From: an uncultured Aquimarina sp.
Lineage (GTDB): Bacteria > Bacteroidota > Bacteroidia > Flavobacteriales > Flavobacteriaceae
DNA length: 64,000 nt
Assembly: GCA_947489685.1 (NCBI GenBank)
Contig: CANLEM010000008.1
Span: forward strand, 1 to 64,000
Direction of reading: 5' to 3'
The notes below the pieces were generated by a model that ran no database searches, was not told where the DNA came from, and saw nothing but the letters and a program-made list of their open reading frames with translations. A program made the position numbers and the translations under genes. Shown here piece after piece: positions 42,931-52,872 of this stretch (the stretch's first letter is position 1; the number at the start of each line of letters is the position of its first letter).

Positions 42931-44286
42931 ATGGAAACTCAAAAACAAAAAAAGTCGTTCGGGCAATGGTTAAAGACCTCTATAACTGTTAGAATGCTGA
43001 TGGTAGGAATACTAATTTTGGTATTACTGATTCCGCTATCATATATCAAAAACCTTATTCAAGAACGCTCCTTTAGGCAAGTAGAAGTTGTAAGAGAGAT
43101 TAATCAAAAATGGGGTAATGAGGTATTATTATATGGACCCGTTTTAAAAATACCATATCAGATGCATAGTTTAAAAAAGAGTTGGGATGATAAAACCAAA
43201 TCTTATATCGAAGAAGATCTTGTTACGATACGGTCTGCTTATTTTTTCCCAAATACACTAGATATAAACACTAATATAGAGTCTGAAACTTTGGGAAGAA
43301 GTATTTATGAATCTGTTGTGTATACAGCAGATATGAAAATCAAAGGTTCTTTTACTATACCCAATTTTGAAACCATAGATATTCTCGAAGAAGATATTTT
43401 ATGGAATAAAGCAACAGTGATTATCAATTCTACCAACTTAAAAGGGATTAGAAGTAATCTAGAATTAAATATGGGAGGTGATCAATATCCATTACGATCA
43501 CGATACACCCAAAATTCGTATACCAATACTCTAGAAACTAAATTCATAAAAGAAACTTCTCTACCCAAAGAAAGTGCAATTAACTTCGATTTAGATCTTG
43601 TCATCAATGGTAGTGAACAATTGCGTTTTATTCCTGTCGGTAGAGAAACCACAGTCTCTATGACCTCAAATTGGGCTTCACCAAGTTTTAATGGTAATTA
43701 TTTACCAAATACTAAAACAAAAGAAATCTCTGAAAATGGTTTTAAAGCCAATTGGAAAGTTTTACAAATCAACAGAGAGTTCGAGCAAGAATTCTTTGGT
43801 GAGCTACCACAAATCGATTCCTCTGCTTTTGGTGTAAAATTACTTATCCCCGTAGATGAGTATCAAAAAAGTGAACGTGCAACAAAATATGGGTACCTGG
43901 TTATAGCACTTACTTTTTTGGTATTTTTTCTAATCCAAACGATAAGTAAAATAAATATTCATCCATTTCAATATTTGATGATTGGCCTTGCACTGACCAT
44001 GTTTTATACCCTCTTAATTTCAATATCTGAGCATTCCAGTTTTTTGAAAGCCTATATTATAGCAGGGATTTCAGTAGTAGCACTTATCTCTATGTATTCT
44101 AAAGCGATACTAAAAAGTTTTAAGTTTATGAGTTTTATTGCGATCTCTCTTGCCGCTTTATACACCTTCATTTTCGTAATCATACAATTAGAGAACTATG
44201 CACTTCTTGTAGGGAGCATTGGGCTATTCTTAATCCTTGGAACCATCATGATGGTATCCAGAAAAATTGATTGGAAAAACGATTAA
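42931..44286 (+). CDS. creD: CreD-type inner membrane protein
   Basis: 451 residues, normal for CreD. One N-terminal membrane helix (VRMLMVGILILVLLIPLSYI), then QERSFRQVEVVREINQKWGNEVLLYGPVLKIPY, a large periplasmic domain, and about five C-terminal helices (YGYLVIALTFLVFFLIQTIS, FQYLMIGLALTMFYTLLISI). CreD is linked to envelope integrity and colicin E2 or beta-lactam tolerance in E. coli. No CreBC two-component genes are nearby; the upstream winged-helix gene is the candidate regulator. Confidence 0.9.
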   Translation: METQKQKKSFGQWLKTSITVRMLMVGILILVLLIPLSYIKNLIQERSFRQVEVVREINQKWGNEVLLYGPVLKIPYQMHSLKKSWDDKTKSYIEEDLVTIRSAYFFPNTLDINTNIESETLGRSIYESVVYTADMKIKGSFTIPNFETIDILEEDILWNKATVIINSTNLKGIRSNLELNMGGDQYPLRSRYTQNSYTNTLETKFIKETSLPKESAINFDLDLVINGSEQLRFIPVGRETTVSMTSNWASPSFNGNYLPNTKTKEISENGFKANWKVLQINREFEQEFFGELPQIDSSAFGVKLLIPVDEYQKSERATKYGYLVIALTFLVFFLIQTISKINIHPFQYLMIGLALTMFYTLLISISEHSSFLKAYIIAGISVVALISMYSKAILKSFKFMSFIAISLAALYTFIFVIIQLENYALLVGSIGLFLILGTIMMVSRKIDWKND

Positions 44287-44302
44287 TTAGTTAATTATTT
44301 TT

Positions 44303-44340
44303 AAAAGCCACATTTCAAATTTTTGAAGTGTGGCTTTTTT
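44303..44340 (+). terminator. Terminator of the creD cluster
   Basis: AAAAGCCACATTTCA and TGAAGTGTGGCTTTT form a long stem followed by a T run, 16 bp after the creD stop. Confidence 0.85.
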
Positions 44341-44372
44341 ATCTACTTTTAGTTCGTTATAAACGTAAACCT

Positions 44373-44870
44373 ATGAGAAGAATCATTTATAGTGGCATCA
44401 TTATTTGTATTGCCTTTCAATTATTTTCCTGCAAATCAGAGACAAAAAACAATCAAAATCTGGTTAAAGAAGTCACTTTTACTAAAGAGGGAGAACTTTC
44501 TTTATTCACCGTTAATGACTCGATCACCTCTTTAATCACCAAATTAGATATAGAAATTGCAGACGATGATTATCAAATCCAAACTGGATTAATGTATCGT
44601 AAATCTATGCAACCAGACCGAGGGATGTTATTTATTTTCCCTGATGAATCACCACATTCTTTTTATATGAAGAATACCGAATTTCCGTTAGATATTATTT
44701 TCATAGATGCAAAACAAAAAGTAGTGAGTATCCAAAAAAATGCACGACCTTTTGATGAACGCTCATTACCATCTGATGGGCCTGCCAAATTTGTATTGGA
44801 AGTAAATGCAAAACTATCAGACACATGGCAACTTAAAAAAGGTGACTCTATCTCTTTTACAAAGATGTAA
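44373..44870 (+). CDS. DUF192 family lipoprotein
   Basis: 165 residues from ATG 44373: MRRIIYSGIIICIAFQLFSCKSETK has a lipobox. The body follows DUF192: EIADDDYQIQTGLMYRKSMQPDRGMLFIFPDESPHSFYMKNTEFPLDIIFIDAKQKVVSIQ and KFVLEVNAK. DUF192 proteins are small exported beta-barrels of unknown function. The longer frame from 44328 starts inside the creD terminator and is rejected. Confidence 0.85.
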   Translation: MRRIIYSGIIICIAFQLFSCKSETKNNQNLVKEVTFTKEGELSLFTVNDSITSLITKLDIEIADDDYQIQTGLMYRKSMQPDRGMLFIFPDESPHSFYMKNTEFPLDIIFIDAKQKVVSIQKNARPFDERSLPSDGPAKFVLEVNAKLSDTWQLKKGDSISFTKM

Positions 44871-44904
44871 TCTAGCAAATAACACACTATTTCGAAAAAA
44901 ATAA

Positions 44905-44939
44905 AAAAAACCGTATTCTTAATTAGAATACGGCTTTTT
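44905..44939. terminator. Bidirectional terminator between DUF192 and secDF genes
   Basis: AAAAACCGTATTCT, TAATT loop region and AGAATACGGCTTTTT, with A/T tracts on both sides. Confidence 0.85.
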
Positions 44940-44968
44940 ATCTATATCAATGTAGTAAACTACGTTTA

Positions 44969-47900
44969 CTATTCTTCTTCTTTCTTCTTCTTTTCTTTTA
45001 AACCTACTTTACTTACTGTATCATGCATGATCGGCGTAGCAATAAATAACGAAGAATACGTACCTACTAACACACCAATAATTAGAGAGAACATAAATCC
45101 TCGTAAAGGCGCAGCAAATATAAAGATTGCTACAAGTACTAATAACGTAGTTAACGAGGTATTTAATGTACGACTCAACGTACTATTTAACGCCCCATTT
45201 ACATTTTTATCTAATGGCCATGTAGTATGTTCCTTGAAAAACTCTCTAATTCTATCAAATACTACCACGGTATCATTTAACGAATATCCAATAACCGTAA
45301 GTATCGCTGCAATAAATGCCTGGTCAATTTCCATGTTAAATGGCATAAATTTCCAGGTTAATGAGAATACTCCAAGCACTACAAGTACATCATGGAATAC
45401 TGCCGCAACAGCTCCTAAACTAAACTGCCATCTTCTAAAACGCAATAGGATATACAAGAATACTACGATCAATGATCCTAATACAGACCAGAAAGCTGCT
45501 TGCTTAATATCATCGGCAATTGTAGGTCCAACCTTCATCGATGACATAATACCTACCTGTTTATCCTCATCACCATTTGCAAACTGATCATATGTTAATC
45601 CATCTGTCAAATAAGGCTTTAAGGCCTCAAACAATTTATTAGAAATTTCGGTATCGACAGCCGCTCCTGTTTCATTTACTTTATATTTCGTTGTAATTTT
45701 TAATTGGTTATTTGTAGATAATGTTTTTGCTTGGGCACTTCCAAACACGGCAACAAGGTCATTTTCTACAGTCGTAGGAACAACATCCTTTGCAAAACGA
45801 ACGGTATATGTTCTACCTCCAACAAAATCAACACCATAATCCAAGTTATTGGTAAATAAAGACCCAACACCTGCCAAAATAATAACTCCAGAAATGACAT
45901 ATGCTATTTTTCTCTTTTTCAAGAAATCTATATTCACATTCTTAAATAAGTTTTTAGTCATTCCGGTCGAGAATGCAAGTTCTTTCCCATTTTTACCATA
46001 TCCATCAATAAATAATCTCGTTACAAAAATGGCTGTAAATAATGAAGTAAGAATACCTATCAATAATGTAGTAGCAAAACCTTTAATAGGACCTGTACCA
46101 ATAGTTAATAATATTAAACCTGTAAGACCAGTAGTAATGTTAGCATCAAGGATAGAAGATAATGCATTATTAAATCCATCTTTGATCGCATCTACTTGGG
46201 ATTTTCCTTTTGCCAATTCTTCGCGAATCCTTTCAAATATTAACACGTTTGCATCCACAGACATACCAATGGTTAATACAATACCAGCGATACCAGGAAG
46301 TGTTAATACCGCTTTTAAACCGGCTAATACTCCAAAAATAAATAAGATATTCACTACTAATGCTACATCGGCAAAAACACCAGCTTTACCATAGTAGAAT
46401 ACCATCCATATCAAAATCAGTACTAATGCGATCGCAAAAGACATAGCTCCACTATCGATAGCTTCCTGCCCTAATGATGGCCCAACAATTTCATCCTGGA
46501 TAATATCTGCAGATGCCGGTAATTTACCAGCTCTTAATACATTCGCTAAATCTTGTCCTTCTTCGATTGAAAAATCTCCTGTAATCTCACTTCTTCCTCC
46601 ACTAATTGCTCCTGTAGTAACTCCTGGAGCAGAATACACAATATCATCAAGAACAATTGCTATTTGGCTTCTTTGACTAAATGCACGACCAGTCATTTCT
46701 TCCCATTTCTTTGCTCCTTTACCGTCCATTTGCATGGTAACAGTTACTTTACCAACCTGGTTATACTCTTGTCTGGCATCAGTAATAACACCACCACTCA
46801 ATTCTGGATTATTATCACGATTACCTTTAATAGCGTATAAATCTATAATTTCAGAATCTTTAACAGGCTTACCCCAAGCAAATTTTGCATAACGTAACTC
46901 TTGCGGTAATAAAGCTCTTACTTCAGGATCATTAAGATATGCCATCATTTGATCAGCATTCTTCTTTTCTACAGAAAGAATTACCGGACCACCTTGACCA
47001 CCTTGCTGAGCCATTAAATCGAATATTGGATTTACTTGAGTTTCAACAGCTGTAGAATCTTCAGCATCTTCTAATAAATCATCAACCACAGAATCGGCAT
47101 CAGATTTTAAAGAATCTACTTGAGTAGAATCGGCTACTACTTCAGCAGTTTCTTCAACTTCAGTTTTAACTTCTTTTACTTTATCTAATCTTTCTTTTAT
47201 CGCATTATTGGCAGTAAACAAGAAAGGAAAAATCTCTTCAGCTTTATACACATCCCAAAACTCTAGTTGAGCAGTACTCTGTAATAATGCTTTTACTCTA
47301 GTTACATCTTTGGCTCCTGGTAATTCTACCAAAATACGCCCTGATTCTCCCAAACGTTGAATGTTTGGTTGTGTTACCCCGAATTTATCAATACGCTTAC
47401 GTAATACTTCGAAAGCCGAAGTTACAGATTCGTCAATTTTTCTTCTTAAAATAGGTTTAACAACGTCATTGGTCATTTCATAGGTGATATCATCACTCAG
47501 GTTCTTATTTGCAAAAACATCAGGTGAAGCTAACTTCGCATCTGGTATTTTCTCAAACTCTGTAAAGAAATCTTCTATATATGTGTTCTGACTATTCTTC
47601 TGAACCTCATCCGCGGCCAACAATGCTTGATTAAATGCTGGATCTTTAGAATTATTAGCAAGTCCTTCTAAAATGTCTTTTACCGAAATTTGAAGAATAA
47701 CATTTATTCCTCCTTTAAGGTCAAGACCTTTATTAAGTTCTTTATCCTTTGCATCGTTATAGGTAATACCTGCAAAGATTTCTTCTTTACCTATAGAATC
47801 CAAATATGCTCCTTCGGCTACTTCTCGTAACTTCGAATAGTCCTCTACGGTCTCTGGATATTTTTGCTGAGCATAAACCTCAGCTTCTTTTTCTTTTGTG

Positions 47901-47986
47901 TATGCTAAGTACGTATACGATAGTTGGTAAACACATACCAATCCAAATAAAATCGCAAATACTCTAACAAGTCCTTTATTTTGCAT
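44969..47986 (-). CDS. secDF: SecDF fused protein-export membrane protein
   Basis: 1005 residues, a single-chain SecD-SecF fusion as usual in Bacteroidota. SecD part: LDLKGGINVILQISVKDIL, the P1 domain with QRLGESGRILVELPGAKDVTR, ITGDFSIEEGQDLANVLRAG and TIGMSVDANVLIFERIREEL. SecF part: LDYGVDFVGGRTYTVRF, and TVIGYSLNDTVVVFDRIREF near the end. Twelve membrane helices are expected. It uses the proton-motive force to pull exported proteins from the Sec channel. A long acidic insert (VVADSTQVDSLKSDADSVVD) lies in the periplasmic region. The C-terminus is very basic (KEKKKKEEE). Confidence 0.97.
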   Translation of the reverse strand: MQNKGLVRVFAILFGLVCVYQLSYTYLAYTKEKEAEVYAQQKYPETVEDYSKLREVAEGAYLDSIGKEEIFAGITYNDAKDKELNKGLDLKGGINVILQISVKDILEGLANNSKDPAFNQALLAADEVQKNSQNTYIEDFFTEFEKIPDAKLASPDVFANKNLSDDITYEMTNDVVKPILRRKIDESVTSAFEVLRKRIDKFGVTQPNIQRLGESGRILVELPGAKDVTRVKALLQSTAQLEFWDVYKAEEIFPFLFTANNAIKERLDKVKEVKTEVEETAEVVADSTQVDSLKSDADSVVDDLLEDAEDSTAVETQVNPIFDLMAQQGGQGGPVILSVEKKNADQMMAYLNDPEVRALLPQELRYAKFAWGKPVKDSEIIDLYAIKGNRDNNPELSGGVITDARQEYNQVGKVTVTMQMDGKGAKKWEEMTGRAFSQRSQIAIVLDDIVYSAPGVTTGAISGGRSEITGDFSIEEGQDLANVLRAGKLPASADIIQDEIVGPSLGQEAIDSGAMSFAIALVLILIWMVFYYGKAGVFADVALVVNILFIFGVLAGLKAVLTLPGIAGIVLTIGMSVDANVLIFERIREELAKGKSQVDAIKDGFNNALSSILDANITTGLTGLILLTIGTGPIKGFATTLLIGILTSLFTAIFVTRLFIDGYGKNGKELAFSTGMTKNLFKNVNIDFLKKRKIAYVISGVIILAGVGSLFTNNLDYGVDFVGGRTYTVRFAKDVVPTTVENDLVAVFGSAQAKTLSTNNQLKITTKYKVNETGAAVDTEISNKLFEALKPYLTDGLTYDQFANGDEDKQVGIMSSMKVGPTIADDIKQAAFWSVLGSLIVVFLYILLRFRRWQFSLGAVAAVFHDVLVVLGVFSLTWKFMPFNMEIDQAFIAAILTVIGYSLNDTVVVFDRIREFFKEHTTWPLDKNVNGALNSTLSRTLNTSLTTLLVLVAIFIFAAPLRGFMFSLIIGVLVGTYSSLFIATPIMHDTVSKVGLKEKKKKEEE

Positions 47987-48214
47987 TATTTATTGATTTT
48001 GGTCAAATCTTATAAAACGAGCATAACATATACTCTAGATTTGACAATTACTGTTAATTATTTAATACTATGTTGCTAAACTTTATCGTGTAAACGATAT
48101 AAGGTGTTTTAAAAATCAAAATGGCTTTTTTAAGAGCTATACATTACTCTATTTTTTCAATTTTTAAAATATGGTCAATTTTCAGGAATTTTATAAAAGC
48201 TTTTAAATTCCCAA

Positions 48215-48823
48215 TTAAGAAATTGGTCCGGCTCTTACCTCAGGAATTGTACGTGAAGTATTATCTATTGCAATTGCAATATCTGTATGTACTTTTTGGG
48301 CAATTTTAATGAGTCTATCAACCTCATTAATATCAATTACAGAAACAAAATTATAAGAACTAAAATTCCTGTTTTGTTTTTGTTTTATCTCTAATACAAA
48401 TGATCCATCAAAGTCAACATCTGTACTTTTTTGGATTTCATATACATCTAGGTTATAATCATTAGGGTTTTCATCTATAGGAAACTGATCATCCTTCTGA
48501 TTTTGATCATAAACAATATGATCAAGCCCTAGATGTTGTTCTTTAGAAAGTACTCGCTTTATAAATGCTACATCTGCATCACTATAATAAGCAATTGTAA
48601 GTTTACCATTTTTTAACTCCCGAGATATCTTGGTGTTTTTTACCCCAATAGATTGTAATTGTTTCTTTACAATTGTTATCGCTTTTTGGGCTTCGAGAGA
48701 AGTTACCTCAACATTGGCAAATTCTAATACAATTTCTTGATTAGGTACGACCGTTTGCTGTTGCATTACAACCAGTAATGCAAACGCAGTAAGCAAAATC
48801 CCGAAGTACCATTTTTTCTTCAT
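48215..48823 (-). CDS. Membrane-anchored periplasmic protein upstream of secDF
   Basis: 202 residues from the ATG at 48823 (MKKKWYFGILLTAFALLVVM). One N-terminal membrane helix, then a ~75-residue alpha/beta segment (VEVTSLEAQKAITIVKKQLQ..KLTIAYYSDADVAFIKRVL) whose helix-strand order recalls the ferredoxin-like part of the SecD P1 head, although no shared motif is firm. The C-terminal part (VFVSVIDINEVDRLIKI-like region) has no known signature. It lies on the same strand, 228 bp upstream of secDF, suggesting a link to export. I do not recognise the family. The start at 48859 is rejected as adding a non-conserved stretch. Confidence 0.65.
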   Translation of the reverse strand: MKKKWYFGILLTAFALLVVMQQQTVVPNQEIVLEFANVEVTSLEAQKAITIVKKQLQSIGVKNTKISRELKNGKLTIAYYSDADVAFIKRVLSKEQHLGLDHIVYDQNQKDDQFPIDENPNDYNLDVYEIQKSTDVDFDGSFVLEIKQKQNRNFSSYNFVSVIDINEVDRLIKIAQKVHTDIAIAIDNTSRTIPEVRAGPIS

Positions 48824-48946
48824 GCGGCAAATATAAAAAAATAAAAACTGCAATAACACAGTCTTTAAATAAATATCTAATCCAACCTTATTGATTCTTA
48901 AAAAGAATTAATAAAAACAAAGATGCCAAAGCTTCTTTGTTTAAAC

Positions 48947-48976
48947 AATAAAAGCTGCATAACGCAGCTTTTATTA
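48947..48976 (-). terminator. Terminator of mdh
   Basis: AATAAAAGCTGC, ATAAC loop, GCAGCTTTTATT, 29 bp beyond the mdh stop codon on the - strand. Confidence 0.75.
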
Positions 48977-49004
48977 TATATATTATAAAGAGATTGTAAG
49001 TTTA

Positions 49005-49931
49005 TTACAATTCTAACAATCCATTTGTCTTCTTAACGCCTTCAGCACTTTCTGCAAGTTTTGCTTTTTCGGCATCGCTAAGTTCGATTTCAACGATTTT
49101 TTCAATTCCGTTTCTACCTAAAACTACAGGTGCACCGATACATAAATCATTTAATCCATATTCACCTTCTAATAGCGTAGAGCAAGGAAATATTTTCTTT
49201 TGATCACATGCAATAGCCTGTACAAGCCCAGAAACTGCTGCTCCAGGAGCATACCATGCAGATGTTCCTAATAACTTTGTTAATGTAGCTCCTCCTACTT
49301 TGGTATCTGCAGCAACTTGTTCTAATCTATCGTTCGATATATATTGTGAAACGGGCACACTATTTCTAGTAGCCAATCTAGTTAAAGGAACCATTCCTTT
49401 ATCACTATGTCCACCTATTACCATTCCATCTACATCAGAGATCGGCGCTCCTAAAGCTTCTGCTAATCTATATTTAAAACGAGCGCTATCCAAAGCTCCT
49501 CCCATTCCGATAATTCTATTCTTTGGCAAATCTGTAGTTTTATGTACCAAATAGGTCATTGTATCCATTGGATTACTAACTACTATAATAATTGCATTTG
49601 GAGAATGTTCGATTAAACTAGAAGAAACAGATTTAACAATACCTGCATTAATCCCGATTAATTCTTCGCGAGTCATCCCCGGTTTACGAGGTATTCCCGA
49701 AGTTATTACAGCAATATCACTTCCAGCAGTTTTTGAATAATCTCCTGTAGTTCCTGTGATTTTTGTATCAAAACCATTTAAAGAAGCTGTTTGCATAAGA
49801 TCCATAGCTTTACCTTCGGCATATCCTTCTTTAATATCTAATAATACTACTTCTGAAGCAAAGTCTTTAATGGCGATATATTCAGCACAACTTGCGCCTA
49901 CTGCACCAGCTCCTACTACTGTAACTTTCAT
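49005..49931 (-). CDS. mdh: Malate dehydrogenase
   Basis: 308 residues, LDH-like type. NAD-binding MKVTVVGAGAVGASCAEYIA, substrate loop TSGIPRKPGMTREELI, IVVSNPMDTMTYL, GMGGALDSARFKYRLAE, catalytic His in VIGGHSDKGMVPLTRLA. Interconverts malate and oxaloacetate in the TCA cycle. Arg in the PRKPGMTR loop fits malate rather than lactate. The gene is transcribed alone, ending at the 48947 terminator. Confidence 0.97.
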   Translation of the reverse strand: MKVTVVGAGAVGASCAEYIAIKDFASEVVLLDIKEGYAEGKAMDLMQTASLNGFDTKITGTTGDYSKTAGSDIAVITSGIPRKPGMTREELIGINAGIVKSVSSSLIEHSPNAIIIVVSNPMDTMTYLVHKTTDLPKNRIIGMGGALDSARFKYRLAEALGAPISDVDGMVIGGHSDKGMVPLTRLATRNSVPVSQYISNDRLEQVAADTKVGGATLTKLLGTSAWYAPGAAVSGLVQAIACDQKKIFPCSTLLEGEYGLNDLCIGAPVVLGRNGIEKIVEIELSDAEKAKLAESAEGVKKTNGLLEL

Positions 49932-50035
49932 TTTATATATTTTTGAATGTAATTAAACTTATTTGCCCCGCGAAAGTACAAATTCTATGATTATTTTATG
50001 CAATAAAAAAAATATATAAAAATATTGTAACACAA

Positions 50036-50062
50036 TTGTAATATTAGCGTCCTTTAATTTTG
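50036..50062 (+). promoter_or_regulatory. Candidate promoter of the M16 peptidase gene
   Basis: TTG (50036-50038), 16 bases, TAATTTTG (50055-50062), matching the Bacteroidota TTG/TAnnTTTG pattern; 33 bp upstream of the start codon. Confidence 0.45.
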
Positions 50063-50095
50063 TAATTTTCACATTAATCACACAAATCAATAATT

Positions 50096-52801
50096 ATGTT
50101 TAAAAAAGCAATTGCTTTGGTATTATTATTTGTAGTAAGCTTTAGCTATGCCACAGATAATGATCCAAAAAAAATTACCTCTGTTGAAGGAATCACAGAG
50201 TATCAATTAGACAATGGATTAAAAGTCCTTTTGTTTCCAGACAAATCTGTACAAACAATTACAGTAAATGTAACCTACTTAGTAGGATCAAGACATGAAG
50301 GTTATGGAGAAACAGGAATGGCGCACTTACTAGAGCACCTTGTTTTTAAAGGTTCACCAAAACATAAAGATATCCCAAAAGAATTATCTTCCCATGGAGC
50401 TCGACCAAACGGAACTACTTGGTATGATCGTACTAATTATTTCGAAACATTTTCGGCTAATGATGAAAATTTGGATTGGGCTTTGGATATGGAAGCAGAT
50501 CGAATGGTTAATTCTTTCATTTCTAAAAAAGATCTTGAATCAGAGTTTTCTGTAGTAAGAAATGAATTTGAAAGTGGAGAAAACCAACCTGCAGGTATAT
50601 TGCTAGAGCGTGTTTTGGCCACTTCATATATCTGGCACAATTACGGAAACACAACGATTGGGGCTAAATCTGATATCGAAAAAGTACCAATTGATAATCT
50701 AAAAGCTTTTTATACAAAGTATTACCAACCAGATAATGCTATTCTTCTTGTTGCTGGAAATTTTGATCCAGAAAAAACATTAAAATTGGTACAGACCAAA
50801 TTTGGTTCGATTGCGAAACCGACAAGAAAGCTACAACAAACTCATACAGATGAGCCTGCACAAGACGGAGAACGCGTTGTGCATTTAAAAAGAGTTGGTG
50901 ATGCCAAGCATTTTGGTATGGCCTATCATATGCCATCAGGAGCACATGCAGATCACCCTCCTTTAAGTATTTTGGAAGAAATTCTTACCGATGCACCATC
51001 CGGAAGGTTATATAAAGCATTAATCGAAAGTAAAAAAGGAACAGGAATGTGGAGCTTTATGCCTTTCTTAAAAGAACCTGGATTTCTTTACATAAATGTA
51101 GATGCCCTTAAAGAAAAAAGTCTTGAAGATATCTATACTGCATCTGGAGATGTTCTTGGAAGTTTAACAAAGCAACCTATTACTCAAAAAGAACTAGAGA
51201 ACGCCAAGAACAAAATTCTTAAGAATATTGATCAGGCAATAAGAAATTCTGAAAGATTAGGGCTTTTCTTAAGTGAGTATATTGCTGCTGGCGACTGGAG
51301 ACTAATCTTTTTGTATAGAGATGCCATTGAAAAAGTTACTGTCGAAGATGTGCAACGTGTAGCTTCAACTTATTTCAAGGATTCAAACAGAACAATAGGG
51401 TATTTTACTCCACAAAAAGAGGCTGATCGTGTAGAGATACCCGCCTCACCAGACATTGCTGCCTTAGTAGCCAATTATAAAGGTAGAGCAGCAGTGGCCG
51501 AAGGTGAAGATTTTGATAATTCTTATGAAAACATTACCAAAAGAACATTTACTGGTAATTTAGATAGTGGTATAGAGTACGCCTTAATCCCTAAAAAGAC
51601 TAGAGGTAATACAGTACAAGCTTCTTTAATTTTACGTTTTGGAGATGAAAACTCTTTAAAAAATAAAAGAGTAGCTGCATCGTACACTGCTAGTATGCTA
51701 AATAAAGGAACTAAAAATAAAACAAGAGAACAACTCGAATCTGAGCTCGATAAGCTTAAATCTACCGTTCGAATTTCCGGTTCTAGCAATAGATTATTAG
51801 CAGATATTACTAGTACCAAGGAAAATTTTGTGGCTACGCTTAATTTAGTTTCTGAAATGTTGAAAAACCCTGCTTTTGACGAAAATGAATTTTCAAAACT
51901 AATAGCAGCATCCTTATCAGGTATCGAACAGTCAAAAAGTGATCCTATTGCTTTGGCGCAGAAAAAAATGACCCAGGTAACAAATAGTTATGGAAAAGAT
52001 CATCCTTTCTACAACCCAACTTTTGAAGAACAGGAAGCAGAAATTAAAGCACTTACGCTAGATGATTTAAAAGCTTACCATAAAGAGTTCTATGGTGTAT
52101 CATACGGAACTTTTTCGGCTATTGGAGATTTTGAAAAAACCGAAATCGAAACTTGGTTACAAAAAGAGTTAAATGATTGGAAAGCAAATAATAAATACGA
52201 AAGAATCAAAATCATGTATAATGACTATCCGCAGGTGGATGAAAAAATTCTGACTCCGGATAAAAAGAATGCTATTATTTTTGGAACTACCAATTTTAAA
52301 CTGAAAGATAGCGATGATGATTATGCAGCAATGATTATCGGAAATACGATTCTTGGTGGAGGTTTTCTTAACTCTAGAATTGCAGATCGATTAAGACAAA
52401 AAGATGGATTAAGCTATGGTGCAGGTTCATTTTTTAATGCAGGATCTTTTGAAAGTAATGGTTCTTTAGGTTTTTACGCTATTTACGCACCTCAAAATCT
52501 TGAAAAAGTACAACTAGGGGCTAAAGAAGAAGTAGCTAGATTGGTAAAAGATGGAATCACTGAAGAAGAGCTAAAAAATGCAGTAAATGGTTGGGTTCAA
52601 CAACAAAGTGTTTCGAGATCTAAAGATGATGAATTAAAAAGAACATTAGGTTCTAATCTATACTTAGATCGAGATATGGCTTTTCAAGCCGATCTTGAAG
52701 CGAAAGTTAAGAAACTAACGGTTGAAGATGTAAACAATGCATTGAAAAAATATGTTGATCCTGATAAATTTTCGATCATAAAAGCGGGAGATTTTAAATA
52801 A
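50096..52801 (+). CDS. M16 family (pitrilysin-type) zinc peptidase
   Basis: 901 residues with signal peptide MFKKAIALVLLFVVSFSYAT. The inverted zinc motif is in MAHLLEHLVFKG (His77, Glu80, His81), with the distal Glu expected in SVVRNEFESG. N-terminal active half and C-terminal inactive half are both present; RDDE-like motifs LRQKDGLSYGAGSFF (Arg/Tyr pair) lie in the second half. M16 peptidases degrade short peptides in an enclosed chamber. Predicted periplasmic. Single-gene unit with promoter and terminator visible. Confidence 0.93.
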   Translation: MFKKAIALVLLFVVSFSYATDNDPKKITSVEGITEYQLDNGLKVLLFPDKSVQTITVNVTYLVGSRHEGYGETGMAHLLEHLVFKGSPKHKDIPKELSSHGARPNGTTWYDRTNYFETFSANDENLDWALDMEADRMVNSFISKKDLESEFSVVRNEFESGENQPAGILLERVLATSYIWHNYGNTTIGAKSDIEKVPIDNLKAFYTKYYQPDNAILLVAGNFDPEKTLKLVQTKFGSIAKPTRKLQQTHTDEPAQDGERVVHLKRVGDAKHFGMAYHMPSGAHADHPPLSILEEILTDAPSGRLYKALIESKKGTGMWSFMPFLKEPGFLYINVDALKEKSLEDIYTASGDVLGSLTKQPITQKELENAKNKILKNIDQAIRNSERLGLFLSEYIAAGDWRLIFLYRDAIEKVTVEDVQRVASTYFKDSNRTIGYFTPQKEADRVEIPASPDIAALVANYKGRAAVAEGEDFDNSYENITKRTFTGNLDSGIEYALIPKKTRGNTVQASLILRFGDENSLKNKRVAASYTASMLNKGTKNKTREQLESELDKLKSTVRISGSSNRLLADITSTKENFVATLNLVSEMLKNPAFDENEFSKLIAASLSGIEQSKSDPIALAQKKMTQVTNSYGKDHPFYNPTFEEQEAEIKALTLDDLKAYHKEFYGVSYGTFSAIGDFEKTEIETWLQKELNDWKANNKYERIKIMYNDYPQVDEKILTPDKKNAIIFGTTNFKLKDSDDDYAAMIIGNTILGGGFLNSRIADRLRQKDGLSYGAGSFFNAGSFESNGSLGFYAIYAPQNLEKVQLGAKEEVARLVKDGITEEELKNAVNGWVQQQSVSRSKDDELKRTLGSNLYLDRDMAFQADLEAKVKKLTVEDVNNALKKYVDPDKFSIIKAGDFK

Positions 52802-52823
52802 ACCATGCTTTAGTACAGTATAC

Positions 52824-52852
52824 AAAAGCCCGGCAATATTGCCGGGCTTTTT
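52824..52852. terminator. Terminator after the M16 peptidase gene
   Basis: AAAAGCCCGGCAAT and ATTGCCGGGCTTTT form a strong stem followed by T. It lies between convergent genes ending at 52801 and 52873. Confidence 0.9.
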
Positions 52853-52872
52853 ATATATAACAATTGACCTTT

